DNA of 64,000 nucleotides, from NCBI GenBank assembly GCA_000200715.1, contig DP000238.1, positions 380,832 to 444,831 on the forward strand, written 5' to 3'. This document shows, piece by piece, positions 33,057 to 41,366 of the stretch (position 1 is its first letter; every line of letters begins with the position of its first letter). The notes below the pieces were generated by a model that was given only the letters and a program-made list of their open reading frames with translations, was not told where the DNA came from and did not search any database. Made by a program: the position numbers and the translations under genes. This DNA comes from Cenarchaeum symbiosum A. GTDB lineage: Archaea; Thermoproteota; Nitrososphaeria; Nitrososphaerales; Nitrosopumilaceae.

Positions 33057-33619
33057 AACAGCAGGCAGGCTGCCGCAAAGACCGTGGTCCACTTGCCGTC
33101 CTTGTTGCCTACAGCGGTCTGCGTGATGTTCTGCGTCTTGTATATCTCTCCCGATATGTTCCACTGCTGCCTCTTTTCGTCCCAGCTCTTGTCAATATCG
33201 AACGGTATCCCGAGCGACGAGGCTAGCATCTGGGCGGATACATCCTCGGCATAGTCTCCCGCGGTCTTTTCGGACTGGCCAAAGGACTCGTACTCCGAGA
33301 GGTATCCGTACCTGTCGGGGTCCTTGGGCCGGGCCACGCCCACGGAGGCGGCCACCAGCCTGTGCGGCTCGCTGGTCTGGTTCTTTGAGTATATCGTGAA
33401 GAGTATCTGGCCGTGCCTTATCAGCTTGAGGCCCTCGCTCTTGGGGACCAGCTTGGCCTTTGGCGGGAATATGCTCGATATGAGGACAAGGTTGGTCCCC
33501 GATATGCCCGCGTCCCTGAGCGCGTACTCGAAGCTCGTCAGCTTGTCCTCGTGCACCCCCTTGCCCTTTGTCAAGAACAGTTTCTTCGCAACAAGGTCAA
33601 GCAACTCCAAATCCGTCAA
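33053..33619 (-). CDS. pdaD: Pyruvoyl-dependent arginine decarboxylase
   Basis: Makes agmatine, the first step of archaeal polyamine synthesis and a source for modified tRNA. The 188-aa proenzyme shows FLTKGKGVHEDKLTSFEYAL, the self-cleavage region NLVLISSIFPPKA (the second Ser would become the pyruvoyl group), the RLVAASVGVARPKDPDRYGYLSEYESFGQ block and AEDVSAQMLASSL. The length matches the family. The C-terminal 4 nt overlap the convergent membrane-protein gene. Confidence 0.9.
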   Translation of the reverse strand: MTDLELLDLVAKKLFLTKGKGVHEDKLTSFEYALRDAGISGTNLVLISSIFPPKAKLVPKSEGLKLIRHGQILFTIYSKNQTSEPHRLVAASVGVARPKDPDRYGYLSEYESFGQSEKTAGDYAEDVSAQMLASSLGIPFDIDKSWDEKRQQWNISGEIYKTQNITQTAVGNKDGKWTTVFAAACLLF

Positions 33620-33703
33620 GATCCCTAGTTATTATATTGATCCCATGCCGGGCCGCATATCCCGGGCATTTCTTTTATACGATCGGCCGCATGCTAGTGT
33701 ATC

Positions 33704-34273
33704 TTGGACTTTGACTTTTTCCAGTCCGAGGGCTTTGTGGTGGGCTATTACGTGCTAACGGTGGGCGCGTCGCTGCTGCTCGTCCGGGAGACCAGGTCCC
33801 GCCTGCGCGATCTGCGAAAGGGCCTGCGCTCTGCCTGGTACGCCCCGCTGCCATTCGGGGTGGTGCTGGTGTACGTGATAGTCGGCTTTGGGCCGCTCGA
33901 CGAGATACCTATACTCAACTGGAGCTGGCTTGGCTACAACATAGCGTTTGGCCCCTATGCGGGCGAGGGCATCTGGGGGATACTGCCGTTTGTGCCGCTG
34001 CTTGTGTACATGTTCATCCACATAAACTACATCGAGGAGCTCTACTTTAGAAAGTCCAAAAAGATGGTCGTGGCATGGGCACTTTTGCACATCGCCATGG
34101 GGATAAAGGTGCACACCGCACTCATCCTCATACCGATAGGCTTCCTCTTCAAATACATATACGACAAAAAGGGGGTCCGGCACGCTTATGCCATGCACTT
34201 TGCGGCAAACACGCTAGTCGTCGTGTCGCTTCTTCTTACGACTGTCGCGCAGGCGGGGTTTCTGGGTGAGTAG
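33704..34273 (+). CDS. CPBP/CAAX-like intramembrane protease homologue
   Basis: A 189-aa protein with about five hydrophobic helices. It carries the three CPBP (Abi) signatures: EELYFR (EExxxR, ~113), LLHIAMG with a conserved His, and MHFAAN (HxxxN) near the C-terminus. CPBP proteins are glutamic intramembrane proteases, some processing prenylated or bacteriocin-type substrates. The start is TTG 33704; TTTTATAC (33673-33680) is 27 nt upstream. Its last 60 nt overlap the convergent small membrane-protein gene. Substrate unknown; motifs are intact but overall similarity is modest. Confidence 0.7.
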   Translation: MDFDFFQSEGFVVGYYVLTVGASLLLVRETRSRLRDLRKGLRSAWYAPLPFGVVLVYVIVGFGPLDEIPILNWSWLGYNIAFGPYAGEGIWGILPFVPLLVYMFIHINYIEELYFRKSKKMVVAWALLHIAMGIKVHTALILIPIGFLFKYIYDKKGVRHAYAMHFAANTLVVVSLLLTTVAQAGFLGE

Positions 34274-34438
34274 CATCCAGCCGGTGAGGCCGCCTATGCA
34301 GAACAGCCCGGTCCCAAACGCGGTCATCATCAGGCCGCCGCCCTGGCTTATCCCCATTATCATGCCGAGCGCGCCCGAGCCAAAGAACATGCCGGTCAGC
34401 ACCTTGAGCTTCTTTGGGGGAAAGTACTTGAAGCCCAT
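34214..34438 (-). CDS. Small two-helix membrane protein
   Basis: A 74-aa protein with a basic start (MGFKYFPPKKLKV), two glycine-rich hydrophobic helices (about 14-34 and 37-56) and a strongly basic tail (RLRDSRKKKRHDD). Function unknown. Support for a real gene: a minus-strand TATA-like box (TATAAAAAAT at 34461-34470) lies 27 nt before ATG 34438. It overlaps the convergent CPBP gene by 60 nt, an unusually long 3' overlap. Confidence 0.6.
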   Translation of the reverse strand: MGFKYFPPKKLKVLTGMFFGSGALGMIMGISQGGGLMMTAFGTGLFCIGGLTGWMLLTQKPRLRDSRKKKRHDD

Positions 34439-34513
34439 TGTACAGCGGGCTCACCCATGGTATAAAAAATGCTGGTTTGGGGCCGCCCTGGCAAGCTCGC
34501 ACCCGCCCGGTTA

Positions 34514-34524
34514 TGTTTTATACC
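34514..34524 (+). promoter_or_regulatory. TATA box of the tRNA-Thr gene
   Basis: TGTTTTATACC is centred about 30 nt before the first tRNA base, the expected archaeal spacing for a tRNA transcript with a very short leader. Confidence 0.6.
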
Positions 34525-34548
34525 ACCGGCTGATGCGCCGAATCCTGT

Positions 34549-34622
34549 GCCAATGTAGCTCAGCCTGGTAGAGCATTCGCCTTGTAAGCGAAAGGTCGAG
34601 GGTTCAAAGCCCTCCATTGGCT
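34549..34622 (+). tRNA. tRNA-Thr (anticodon TGT)
   Basis: A full cloverleaf is readable. The acceptor GCCAATG (34549-34555) pairs with CATTGGC (34615-34621), with discriminator T at 34622. The D-arm GCTC...GAGC, anticodon stem TTCGC/GCGAA with loop CTTGTAA (anticodon TGT, 34583-34585), a short variable loop, and T-arm GAGGG-TTCAAAG-CCCTC are all intact. CCA is not encoded and there is no intron. U73 suits an archaeal threonine tRNA. Confidence 0.95.
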
Positions 34623-34695
34623 TCAACACTACCCTGCCCCTGCGGTTGCACGGTCCAGCCGTGGCATGCCGCCGGGCCGGATCCCCCAACAAGCG

Positions 34696-34773
34696 TTTAT
34701 TAATGCCCGAAAAGGGGTTTGGCTAGGAATAACGATGGACCGGCAACAGCTCTTCTATCGCCGGGAAAAATGA
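34696..34773 (+). promoter_or_regulatory. Promoter and leader with 12-codon uORF of helicase gene
   Basis: TTTATTAA (34696-34703) predicts transcription from about 34726. That leaves a ~52-nt leader, unlike most neighbours. ATG 34735 opens MDRQQLFYRREK and stops at 34773, 4 nt before the helicase ATG. The uORF may couple or regulate helicase translation. Confidence 0.4.
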
Positions 34774-34777
34774 AAGT

Positions 34778-36082
34778 ATGACAAAATTCGAGGAACTGGG
34801 GATAAAGCAGAACGTGCTAGACGCGCTGCGCGACATGGGCTTTGAAAAGGCCTTTCCCATACAGGAGGCCGCAATACCCGTATTGCTCACGGGCCGGGAC
34901 GTGGTGGGCCAGGCCCACACCGGCACCGGCAAGACCGGGGCGTACTCGATATCGATGCTCCAGGAGATCAAGGAAGGCGGGGGCATCCAGGGCCTGATAG
35001 TGGCGCCCACCCGGGAGCTCGCAGTCCAGATCACCGAAGAGGTGAAAAAGTTTGCAAAGTATACAAAGGTGCGGCCCGTCGCTATCTACGGGGGCCAGAG
35101 CATGGGCGTCCAGCTCGACGCGCTCAAAAGGGGCGCCGAGATCCTGGTCGCCACACCGGGCAGGCTGATAGACCACATCAAGCGGGGCTCCATATCGATA
35201 GACAGGGTGACGCACCTGGTCCTCGACGAGGCAGATACGATGCTCGACATGGGCTTTATCGACGACATACAGTTCATACTCGATCTTACCCCGGACGAAA
35301 AGGTCATGTCGCTCTTCTCGGCCACCATGCCGATAGAGATCCTGCGGCTATCCGAAGAGTACCTAAAGAACCCCAAGCAGTTCCTGCTCGATGCAGACGA
35401 CCTGAGCGGCGAGGGCATAGACCAGTCGTATCTGGTCATAAGGGACCGCGAAAAGATGGACTATCTGGTCGACTTTATCAAGGAGAACGGCAAGGGGCAG
35501 ACCATAGTATTCTGCTCTACAAAGTACAGGACCCGGGACGTGGCCCGGATGCTGCACAAGAGAAACTATGGCGCGGTGGCCATCGAGGGTGATATGTCAC
35601 AGCACCGCAGGGAGCAGTCGATGTCGCGGTTCAGGACCGCCAAGGCGCAGATACTCGTCGCTACCGACGTGGCGGCCAGGGGGATAGATGTGCCCCGCGT
35701 GGCGCTGGTGGTCAACTATGATGTGCCCAACCAGGAGATGATCTACTTTCACAGGATAGGCAGGACCGCCAGGGCCGGCGCAAAGGGCCGGGCCATAACG
35801 CTCGTCTCATATTCTTCAGTATCCGAGTTCGATGTGATAAAGCGTCAGATAAAGGCCAAGGTGACCTATCTAAATGATGAAATGGGCATAGTCGTAAAGA
35901 TACCCGACCCGCTAAAGAGGGAGTCGGCGCGGAGGCGCGGGGGCCCGCAGAGGCTCGGCCAGCGGCGGCAGTCCCGGGAGAGGTCAGATCCCCGAGACGA
36001 GCGGCGCCGGTCTGCTCGGCGCAAGTCGGGTGCAATCCGGCACGGCCCGGGGTACTATCGCGGCCTCAAGAGCCGCTGGTAG
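34778..36082 (+). CDS. DEAD-box ATP-dependent RNA helicase
   Basis: A 434-aa RNA helicase with the full motif set: Q-motif (FEELGI...GFEKAFPIQEAAIP), AHTGTGKT (motif I), PTRELA (Ia), TPGR (Ib), VLDEAD (II), SAT (III), IVFCSTKYRTRD (IV), ATDVAARGIDVP (V) and HRIGRTARAG (VI). A short Arg-rich, low-complexity C-terminal tail (about 385-434, many RR and RS pairs) probably adds RNA affinity. Such proteins act in RNA unfolding, ribosome assembly or cold adaptation. It has a leader with a uORF; a cold-shock protein gene lies 2.7 kb downstream. Confidence 0.95.
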   Translation: MTKFEELGIKQNVLDALRDMGFEKAFPIQEAAIPVLLTGRDVVGQAHTGTGKTGAYSISMLQEIKEGGGIQGLIVAPTRELAVQITEEVKKFAKYTKVRPVAIYGGQSMGVQLDALKRGAEILVATPGRLIDHIKRGSISIDRVTHLVLDEADTMLDMGFIDDIQFILDLTPDEKVMSLFSATMPIEILRLSEEYLKNPKQFLLDADDLSGEGIDQSYLVIRDREKMDYLVDFIKENGKGQTIVFCSTKYRTRDVARMLHKRNYGAVAIEGDMSQHRREQSMSRFRTAKAQILVATDVAARGIDVPRVALVVNYDVPNQEMIYFHRIGRTARAGAKGRAITLVSYSSVSEFDVIKRQIKAKVTYLNDEMGIVVKIPDPLKRESARRRGGPQRLGQRRQSRERSDPRDERRRSARRKSGAIRHGPGYYRGLKSRW

Positions 36083-36119
36083 GCGTAGACACTAATAGCT
36101 GAGAGGCCCTGTGTATGCA

Positions 36120-36344
36120 TTGAAGATAAGATGCCCCCGGTGCAAGGGGGCCGCCGAGCTATTTTCGGACTTTACTGCTGTAAAGTGCGACGGCTGCGAC
36201 CTTGACATGAGCTACGGCGAGTACGTCCGGTATGTGGCCCACAGCGATTCGACCTATTCCGACATACTGGGCGACTATACCGGGAGCACATCGGGCCAGG
36301 CTGCGGGCACGCTAGACGAGTGGGACGCCCAGGACCAGTCCTGA
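36120..36344 (+). CDS. Small zinc-ribbon protein
   Basis: A 74-aa soluble protein beginning MKIRCPRCKGAAELF, with a second pair VKCDGCDLDMSY; the two CxxC pairs (~20 residues apart) form a single zinc ribbon. The C-terminal half is acidic and low in complexity (SDSTYSDILGDYTGSTSGQ). TTG 36120 is chosen because CACTAATAG (36090-36098) is ~26 nt upstream; GTG 36111 would add three residues. Function unknown; perhaps a transcription or RNA-processing accessory. Confidence 0.65.
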   Translation: MKIRCPRCKGAAELFSDFTAVKCDGCDLDMSYGEYVRYVAHSDSTYSDILGDYTGSTSGQAAGTLDEWDAQDQS

Positions 36345-36394
36345 TCCCGGGCGTAAAACGGCCTCTCCGAACTACGGTGGCGGACGCGCCTCCC

Positions 36395-37444
36395 CTACGG
36401 CGCGCCGGGATCCACAAAGCAGTCCGTCCTCACGCCCTCCTCCTCGAAGAGAAGGCGGCGGGGATCCTCATCGATGCATACGTGTGAAAAATCCGAGGCC
36501 TCCCGGTTGTAATACCCTATAATCAGGTGGGCACTCCTGTCGCCGTCCTGTGCAACAAAGCCTAACCGGACCGAGGCCGTGCTCATATCGGAGAAGGTTA
36601 TGTCGCGCCCCTCGTACATCTCATGGAACGCCTTGACCTCCGGCAGGCCCATCAACTCATCCATGTGGCCCTCCACGGAACCGTAGGTGGAGTTTTCAAA
36701 AGGCCACAACGACCTCATGCGCCCCTCGCGCATATCCTCCTCATGGGCCGCCTCATAGACCGACTGGTCCAGACAGGGCCTCTTTATGACGCCGGGGACA
36801 TCGAACTTGGGCATCCATGCAAGCCAGGCTATCTCCCATCTCAGATCATCCGCGGGCAGCGACTCACTTTCCACGTTGTTCTTTGCAATGCCGCCCTCGA
36901 CAAGGTACAGCCCCCCGCTTGGCGCGATGGTCCTAAAGTCCGAGAGGTGCCTGGTCCTGCAGGATCCCTCACTAAGGAACATTATGAAATGCTCGCCTGG
37001 GATCACCTCGTGGCGGTCATAATTCATGGAATACCGCTCGGTCTCGCCCCCGGTGACCGCGACGCTGATGATCTTTTTCTCCATGCTCCCCCTTAGGACC
37101 TCCATGACCTCCACCATGTATACCGTGTCCACATTCACCGTGTACTCTGCGTCCTCGTCCCTGTAGCCCATCGCCGACCATCTCTCCATTACCGTCCCGT
37201 TGAGAATCCTGCCCTCGATTATCCACTCTGTGGCGGATATCTTGAAGGGCAGGGGCAGGTACGACTCGCTTGCAAATACGTTTATCCGCGCCTTCCCGGG
37301 CTCCGTGCCGGCGTGCCCTGCATCCTGTGGCGCCGGGGCGGAATCCGCGGGCAGGGAAATCTCTGCCGTACCGCCCGCCGGGGCTATGATGCCCCCCAGG
37401 CTGATCATACCCGCCGCTGCCAGCAGAACAGCTAGACTCCTCAT
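36395..37444 (-). CDS. Exported protein of unknown function
   Basis: A 349-aa secreted protein. A signal peptide (MRSLAVLLAAAGMISLGGIIAPAGG) is followed by a Pro/Ala linker and a beta-rich region (ISATEWIIEGRILNGTVMERW, NVDTVYMVEVMEVLRGSMEKK, HEVIPGEHFIMFLSEG). Three or four cysteines occur in the second half, including the final CFVDPGAP. I recognise no family. ATG 37444 starts right at the signal peptide. It probably sits at the cell surface or pseudo-periplasm. Confidence 0.65.
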   Translation of the reverse strand: MRSLAVLLAAAGMISLGGIIAPAGGTAEISLPADSAPAPQDAGHAGTEPGKARINVFASESYLPLPFKISATEWIIEGRILNGTVMERWSAMGYRDEDAEYTVNVDTVYMVEVMEVLRGSMEKKIISVAVTGGETERYSMNYDRHEVIPGEHFIMFLSEGSCRTRHLSDFRTIAPSGGLYLVEGGIAKNNVESESLPADDLRWEIAWLAWMPKFDVPGVIKRPCLDQSVYEAAHEEDMREGRMRSLWPFENSTYGSVEGHMDELMGLPEVKAFHEMYEGRDITFSDMSTASVRLGFVAQDGDRSAHLIIGYYNREASDFSHVCIDEDPRRLLFEEEGVRTDCFVDPGAP

Positions 37445-37999
37445 CGGCACATCCCCTGCACGGACTCTTGCGGGGCGGCAGCAGTAACAACGGCGCCTTG
37501 CGGCCCGGCCCCTCCGAATGCGCGTGTACTAGTGTGGCTGCAGCCAAGTGCCGCGGGACCCGACACAGATAGAGCCCTGCCGTGCCCGCGCATCTCATCA
37601 GCCTAACCGGCAACTGGCATAAAAGGAGCCCGCGGACTTTCTCATGTATGACCCTGCCCCGTACGTGCCTCCGCATCCGGCGGATGCCGGCCCGGGGATG
37701 CGCCTGCGAGCACGTGGGCATTCAAAGGAGAGCCCCCCTGCGGCGCACCCCTGCCATGGCAGGACCCCGGACACATCCGTATAGACACGTTGCATTGCCG
37801 CGGCACAGGATCTATCACAACCCTGCAAAACAGGCGGATTGATGGGGACTCAACTGTCGGGACTTTGTGCACCGGGCCACAGGTGCCGCGGCCTCCGGTT
37901 CCATCTTCCTGATTGCGGACGGGGGACTGCCAATGTTAAATACCACCCCTGCCTGCCTGCCGCCAATGTATACAAGACTCCGCCTGTAACATATTGCAT
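37445..37999. other. 555-bp region without a convincing gene
   Basis: An Arg-rich 64-codon frame (37648-37842) has a TATA-like box (GCATAAAA) 27 nt upstream but looks like random GC-rich sequence. A 7-codon ORF (37966-37989) precedes the next gene. No RNA gene or repeat was found. Confidence 0.4.
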
Positions 38000-38368
38000 A
38001 TGACGCGCGACAACACTGGCTGGGGGGAAAGATGCTGGGACGTCATGGAGGGCGCCTCGTCTGGCTTTTTTCACAGGGGTGACAGGACAAGGCTGCTGTA
38101 CCTGGCGCTTCCCGCGCTCGGGTACCTGCTCCTTCCTGCGGAAGCGGCGTTCAACCGGCTCGGCTATCCCCTCAACCCCTCGGCCTTTCCGATGCTGTTC
38201 TTTCACACTGCCGCAGGGCCGCTGATTGGCTATAAGGCGGCTTCCATCATTGCCATGACACTCATCCACATCCCCGTCTGGCTTGCCGTGGCGCAGGTAA
38301 CGGTATGGCTGGCAAGGCTCCTGCAAAGGTTCAGGACGGGGCCGCAGGGGCCCCTGCCCGGCCCGTAA
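38000..38368 (+). CDS. Small membrane protein, unknown
   Basis: A 122-aa protein with a polar start (MTRDNTGWGERCWDVMEGA) and two or three hydrophobic helices (LLYLALPALGYLLL; AAGPLIGYKAASIIAMTLIHIPVWLAVAQ), ending in a basic Pro-rich tail. ATG 38000 is preferred over TTG 37994; a TATA-like GTATACAA lies ~28 nt upstream. Function unknown; no informative neighbours. Confidence 0.6.
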   Translation: MTRDNTGWGERCWDVMEGASSGFFHRGDRTRLLYLALPALGYLLLPAEAAFNRLGYPLNPSAFPMLFFHTAAGPLIGYKAASIIAMTLIHIPVWLAVAQVTVWLARLLQRFRTGPQGPLPGP

Positions 38369-38468
38369 CCCGGTGCATGCTGCACGTGATGGCGCATGCC
38401 GGGAAAGGCGCAGGAACTGCAAAGAACACCTCAATCGATTTATAACTGCGGGATCCGGGGCAGTATCC

Positions 38469-38756
38469 ATGGAGACTATCGAGTACGAGGGGACAGTCTG
38501 GGCCATAAACCACAACAATCCCGAGCCCTTGGTAGAGCATTCGATAAAAAAGCTCCAGGACTATGGCGTCAAAAAAGAGGACATAAAGCTGACCGATGCG
38601 CCCGACGACATCAAGGTGGGGGCCATAGTAGTCGAGATGTGGCCGCACCACCTCGACGTTACCCGCATCAGGACCGTCAGAAACGAGTCGTTTATCAGCG
38701 GGACTGTCATGACCATCCAGCTCAACACGGACGCCGCGGGCAAGTACATCGACTGA
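38469..38756 (+). CDS. Conserved small protein, unknown
   Basis: A 95-aa soluble alpha/beta protein (METIEYEGTVWAINHNNPEP, an amphipathic helix LVEHSIKKLQDYGVKKEDIK, strands VGAIVVEMWPHHLDV and VMTIQLNTD). I cannot name the family. ATG 38469 is 27 nt after ATTTATAA (38438-38445), a textbook leaderless arrangement, so the gene is real. The upstream in-frame extension to 38373 is rejected. Confidence 0.7.
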   Translation: METIEYEGTVWAINHNNPEPLVEHSIKKLQDYGVKKEDIKLTDAPDDIKVGAIVVEMWPHHLDVTRIRTVRNESFISGTVMTIQLNTDAAGKYID

Positions 38757-38818
38757 TCCGCCCGATCTCATCCCGGGCAGTATCTTAATATACATCGATC
38801 CCGGCATGTGCGCAACAC

Positions 38819-39010
38819 ATGGAACAAGGTACCGTAAAATGGTTCAACCGCACGAGGGGCTTCGGCTTCATCGAGAGGGAGACAGGCGCCGATCTATTCG
38901 TCCACAAGACGAACATCGACGGCAACCTCAGAGATGGCGACAAAGTCGAATTCGAGGTCGGGGAAGGCCCAAAAGGTCCTAGTGCTGTCAACGTAAAGAA
39001 GGCGGAGTAG
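38819..39010 (+). CDS. Cold-shock domain protein (CspA-like)
   Basis: A single-domain OB-fold nucleic-acid chaperone of 63 aa. Both RNA-binding motifs are present: RNP1 as RGFGFI and RNP2 as DLFVHKTNI, after GTVKWFN. Such proteins are widespread in bacteria but found in only some archaea, including marine thaumarchaea (established knowledge). A TATA-like box (CTTAATATAC, 38783-38792) lies ~30 nt before the ATG. Confidence 0.95.
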   Translation: MEQGTVKWFNRTRGFGFIERETGADLFVHKTNIDGNLRDGDKVEFEVGEGPKGPSAVNVKKAE

Positions 39011-39106
39011 GAATAGACAAGTCGCGGGCAAACACCCGCACGCTGTATACTTTTTAACATATTTTGAAGGAATTGTATTAATAACCTCGCCGCAGCATCC
39101 GCCGCA

Positions 39107-39589
39107 TTGAAGGGCAAGGGGGCCGTACTGGCCGCCGTCGCGGCCGCTGTAATATTGGCGGCAGTCGGGTACAACTATCATGCGGACCAGCTGCGCATCA
39201 GCGGCGGCATCTTTGGCAATGAGCTGCAGGCCATACAGGACGACCTGACTGCTCAGCAGGATCTCTTCTCTGCCGAGCTTGCCTCATACGAGGGCGGCTC
39301 GTCTACCCGCGCCGAGTTTCTTGCAGCATCGGAGGGGCACTTTGTCGAGATGGACGGGATACTCGACAGGTACGATTCCCTGCGGCCGCCGCCTGCGTTT
39401 GAATCCTCGGTGGAGCTCTTCCGCCTCTCGACAGAATCCCAGATAGGGCGCGACCAGGAGGTGGTCTTATGGGTGGAGACCGGGGATCCGTCACACAACC
39501 TGCGCGCAGACGAGCTGCACCAAGAATCGTTTGCATACGAGCTTGCCGCCCTTGCAGACTACAAGGCGGCCCAGTCCGGAGCGCGCTGA
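39107..39589 (+). CDS. Membrane-anchored extracytoplasmic helical protein
   Basis: A 160-aa protein with one N-terminal transmembrane helix (AVLAAVAAAVILAAVGYNY) and a helical outer domain (ELQAIQDDLTAQQDLFSAEL, SEGHFVEMDGILDRYDSL, ESSVELFRLSTESQIGRDQE). The length and helix pattern resemble a small four-helix sensor-like domain, but no family is assigned. The start is TTG 39107; GTATTAAT (39075-39082) is ~27 nt upstream. It converges on the next gene with a 2-nt gap. Confidence 0.7.
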   Translation: MKGKGAVLAAVAAAVILAAVGYNYHADQLRISGGIFGNELQAIQDDLTAQQDLFSAELASYEGGSSTRAEFLAASEGHFVEMDGILDRYDSLRPPPAFESSVELFRLSTESQIGRDQEVVLWVETGDPSHNLRADELHQESFAYELAALADYKAAQSGAR

Positions 39590-39591
39590 CC

Positions 39592-40053
39592 CTATACCAG
39601 GCCGTGCCGCTGCAGGCCGTCTAGCACGGGCGATAGCGGAGCGCGCAGGCCCTTTTCGCCGAGCGGCGCGGGCTCTGCAAACCTGACGGGAAATGTGACT
39701 GTCAGCATGTCCTGGTCTGTATGCGATATGTTCACGTAATGGTATGGGATATCCCCGCCTGACAGGTACTCTTTCCACTGGGATATCCTGGTTGCAGCAT
39801 CGCCCAGCCTCTCCTCGAGGCCTGTTATGTCGGAATTATAGTCGCCCTGGAATATGCCGAACTTTACCATCCCCACCATCATGTGGCCGCCGGGCACGGG
39901 ATCGTGATTCCTCCACATGGCGTCTATCAGCTCCTCTTCTCTCTCCTTGGGGACTATCTCCCCGTAGTCGGGATCAAAATAGCCCGCGATGTTCTTTTTT
40001 CCGTCCAGTATGCGCAGGTAGTATTCCTCCTGCTCGAGCCTCCAAGTGGTCAT
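39592..40053 (-). CDS. Unknown protein co-transcribed with DsbA-like gene
   Basis: A 153-aa soluble protein beginning MTTWRLEQEEYYLRILDGKK. It has mixed strands and helices (MMVGMVKFGIFQGDYNSDI, DQDMLTVTFPVRFAEP) and no motif I can identify. Its ATG overlaps the stop of the upstream DsbA-like gene by 4 nt, so the two are translated together and may share a role in protein quality or redox control (inference). Confidence 0.65.
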   Translation of the reverse strand: MTTWRLEQEEYYLRILDGKKNIAGYFDPDYGEIVPKEREEELIDAMWRNHDPVPGGHMMVGMVKFGIFQGDYNSDITGLEERLGDAATRISQWKEYLSGGDIPYHYVNISHTDQDMLTVTFPVRFAEPAPLGEKGLRAPLSPVLDGLQRHGLV

Positions 40054-40790
40054 CCGAGCTTTGATTCTATTATCGAGCGGAACGATTCATAGGGCTTTGC
40101 ACCCGAGACCTTTGTGTATCCGACGTCGTCATTTCCTATGAAAAATGTGGGCGTGCCAGTCACGCCGTATCCGGACCCCTGGGCAAGATCCTTGCGCACC
40201 TCGGAGACCGTATCCGGCATGACCATGCACTCGTCAAAGCCCGACCCGACGCCGAGCTCGTCGGCGTACGCGCCAAGCTGCTCAATCAGGTCGGCTGGGC
40301 CAAGCCTGCCCCACTGTCCGGCCCTGTCAAAGAGCAGGTCGTGGTACTCCCAAAACGCCCCCTGCCCGTCGGCGCACTCGGCGGCCATGTGCGCGGGCAG
40401 CGCGTTTGGGTGTATGTCAAGTGGCATGTCCCTGAATACCAGGTTGACCTTTCCCGTATCGATGTACTCGCGCTCAAGCTGGGGCAGCGTATCCTGGTAG
40501 AACCTGTTGCAGAACGGGCACTGAAAGTCCGAGAACTCTATCACGGTCAGCGGCGCGTCAGGGCTGCCCTTGACTGGGTCGTCATCGGTAGATGCAAACA
40601 CCAGCTGTCCCGCGTCCGGGCGGGGTGGTGCAGCCACGGGGGCTGCGGGGGCCGCAGGCGCGGCCTGGTATTGTGCTGACGCGGGGGCAGTCTCGCCCCC
40701 GAGCGCGTACCCGCCGAGGAACGCGGCCGCCACCACGGCGGCCACAAGGCCCCCCACAAGATACCTTGAATTTCCCGTCTTGGCGGACAT
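40050..40790 (-). CDS. DsbA-like membrane-anchored thiol-disulfide oxidoreductase
   Basis: Exported redox enzyme of 246 aa. An N-terminal membrane helix (YLVGGLVAAVVAAAFLGGYAL) and an Ala/Pro linker precede a thioredoxin/DsbA domain. The active site CPFC lies in EFSDFQCPFCNRFY, and the cis-Pro loop GVTGTPTFFIGN is near the C-terminus; the insert helical domain includes AAECADGQGAFWEYHDLLF. It resembles BdbD/thioredoxin_4 proteins that form disulfides outside the cell. ATG 40790 is 27 nt from ATAAATA (40814-40820, minus strand); the longer upstream frame is rejected. It could oxidise Cys pairs such as those in the surface proteins here (inference). Confidence 0.9.
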   Translation of the reverse strand: MSAKTGNSRYLVGGLVAAVVAAAFLGGYALGGETAPASAQYQAAPAAPAAPVAAPPRPDAGQLVFASTDDDPVKGSPDAPLTVIEFSDFQCPFCNRFYQDTLPQLEREYIDTGKVNLVFRDMPLDIHPNALPAHMAAECADGQGAFWEYHDLLFDRAGQWGRLGPADLIEQLGAYADELGVGSGFDECMVMPDTVSEVRKDLAQGSGYGVTGTPTFFIGNDDVGYTKVSGAKPYESFRSIIESKLG

Positions 40791-40923
40791 TACACCGTTG
40801 AACGCATGTATCCATAAATAATTTTGGTATTCCTGGATGATCCGCGGGTGCTGTGCACGCCCCGGACCGCCCTCTGCAGGCCCGTCTTGAAGGCACAAAT
40901 ATGCGGTATCCTGGCTTCATTCA

Positions 40924-41244
40924 ATGGGAATCCCGGAGGAGATCAAGGGGTACATCGAGGGGCAGATCGACTACTATATCAGCGAGGCAGGATCCTACAG
41001 GCAGATCGCAGAAGAGTATACTCCCGAGGTGGGATCCGTGCCAGACGCCGCGTTTGGCATCATAGCGGGGTGCGTCTATTCTGCCTTTTTGCAGGCGTAC
41101 CAGGGCAGGGGGATGTCGCCCTCGCTAGTAGATATGCGCGAGTTCAACGTGCTGCTCAAGGGCAGGGCCCCCCTGATAAAAGGGGCCATCCTGGGCTCGC
41201 TGCCGGGGCATCAAAAGGATCATAAGCCGACTGCCCGGACATAG
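40924..41244 (+). CDS. Small protein of unknown function
   Basis: A 106-aa protein with a helical N-terminal half (IPEEIKGYIEGQIDYYISEA), a small hydrophobic patch (AAFGIIAGCVYSAFLQAY) and a basic C-terminal region. Family unknown. ATG 40924 lies ~25 nt from a TATA-like CAAATATG (40896-40903). It is followed after 4 nt by a 28-codon membrane peptide gene. Confidence 0.55.
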   Translation: MGIPEEIKGYIEGQIDYYISEAGSYRQIAEEYTPEVGSVPDAAFGIIAGCVYSAFLQAYQGRGMSPSLVDMREFNVLLKGRAPLIKGAILGSLPGHQKDHKPTART

Positions 41245-41248
41245 GGAC

Positions 41249-41335
41249 ATGGACGGCAGCAAGGTAATATTCATGACCGGCGTGGGCGGGGCAGTGGTGC
41301 TGACGGCTGTCGTCTTTTTTATCGCCATCCGCTAG
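41249..41335 (+). CDS. 28-residue single-helix membrane peptide
   Basis: A tiny gene below usual length cut-offs. MDGSKVIFMTG is followed by a single hydrophobic helix (VGGAVVLTAVVFFIAI) and a final Arg. It starts 4 nt after the preceding stop with GGGA just upstream, suggesting the second cistron of an operon. The organisation and clean transmembrane profile favour a real small protein. Confidence 0.5.
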   Translation: MDGSKVIFMTGVGGAVVLTAVVFFIAIR

Positions 41336-41366
41336 AGATAAATGCAAAACATCCCCGTTTAGCGCC

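Noticed and set aside
37582-37842. Arg-rich 64-86 codon frame in the 37.4-38.0 kb gap
   Set aside because: Despite a TATA-like box, residue composition matches random GC-rich translation, and no domain or coupling supports it.
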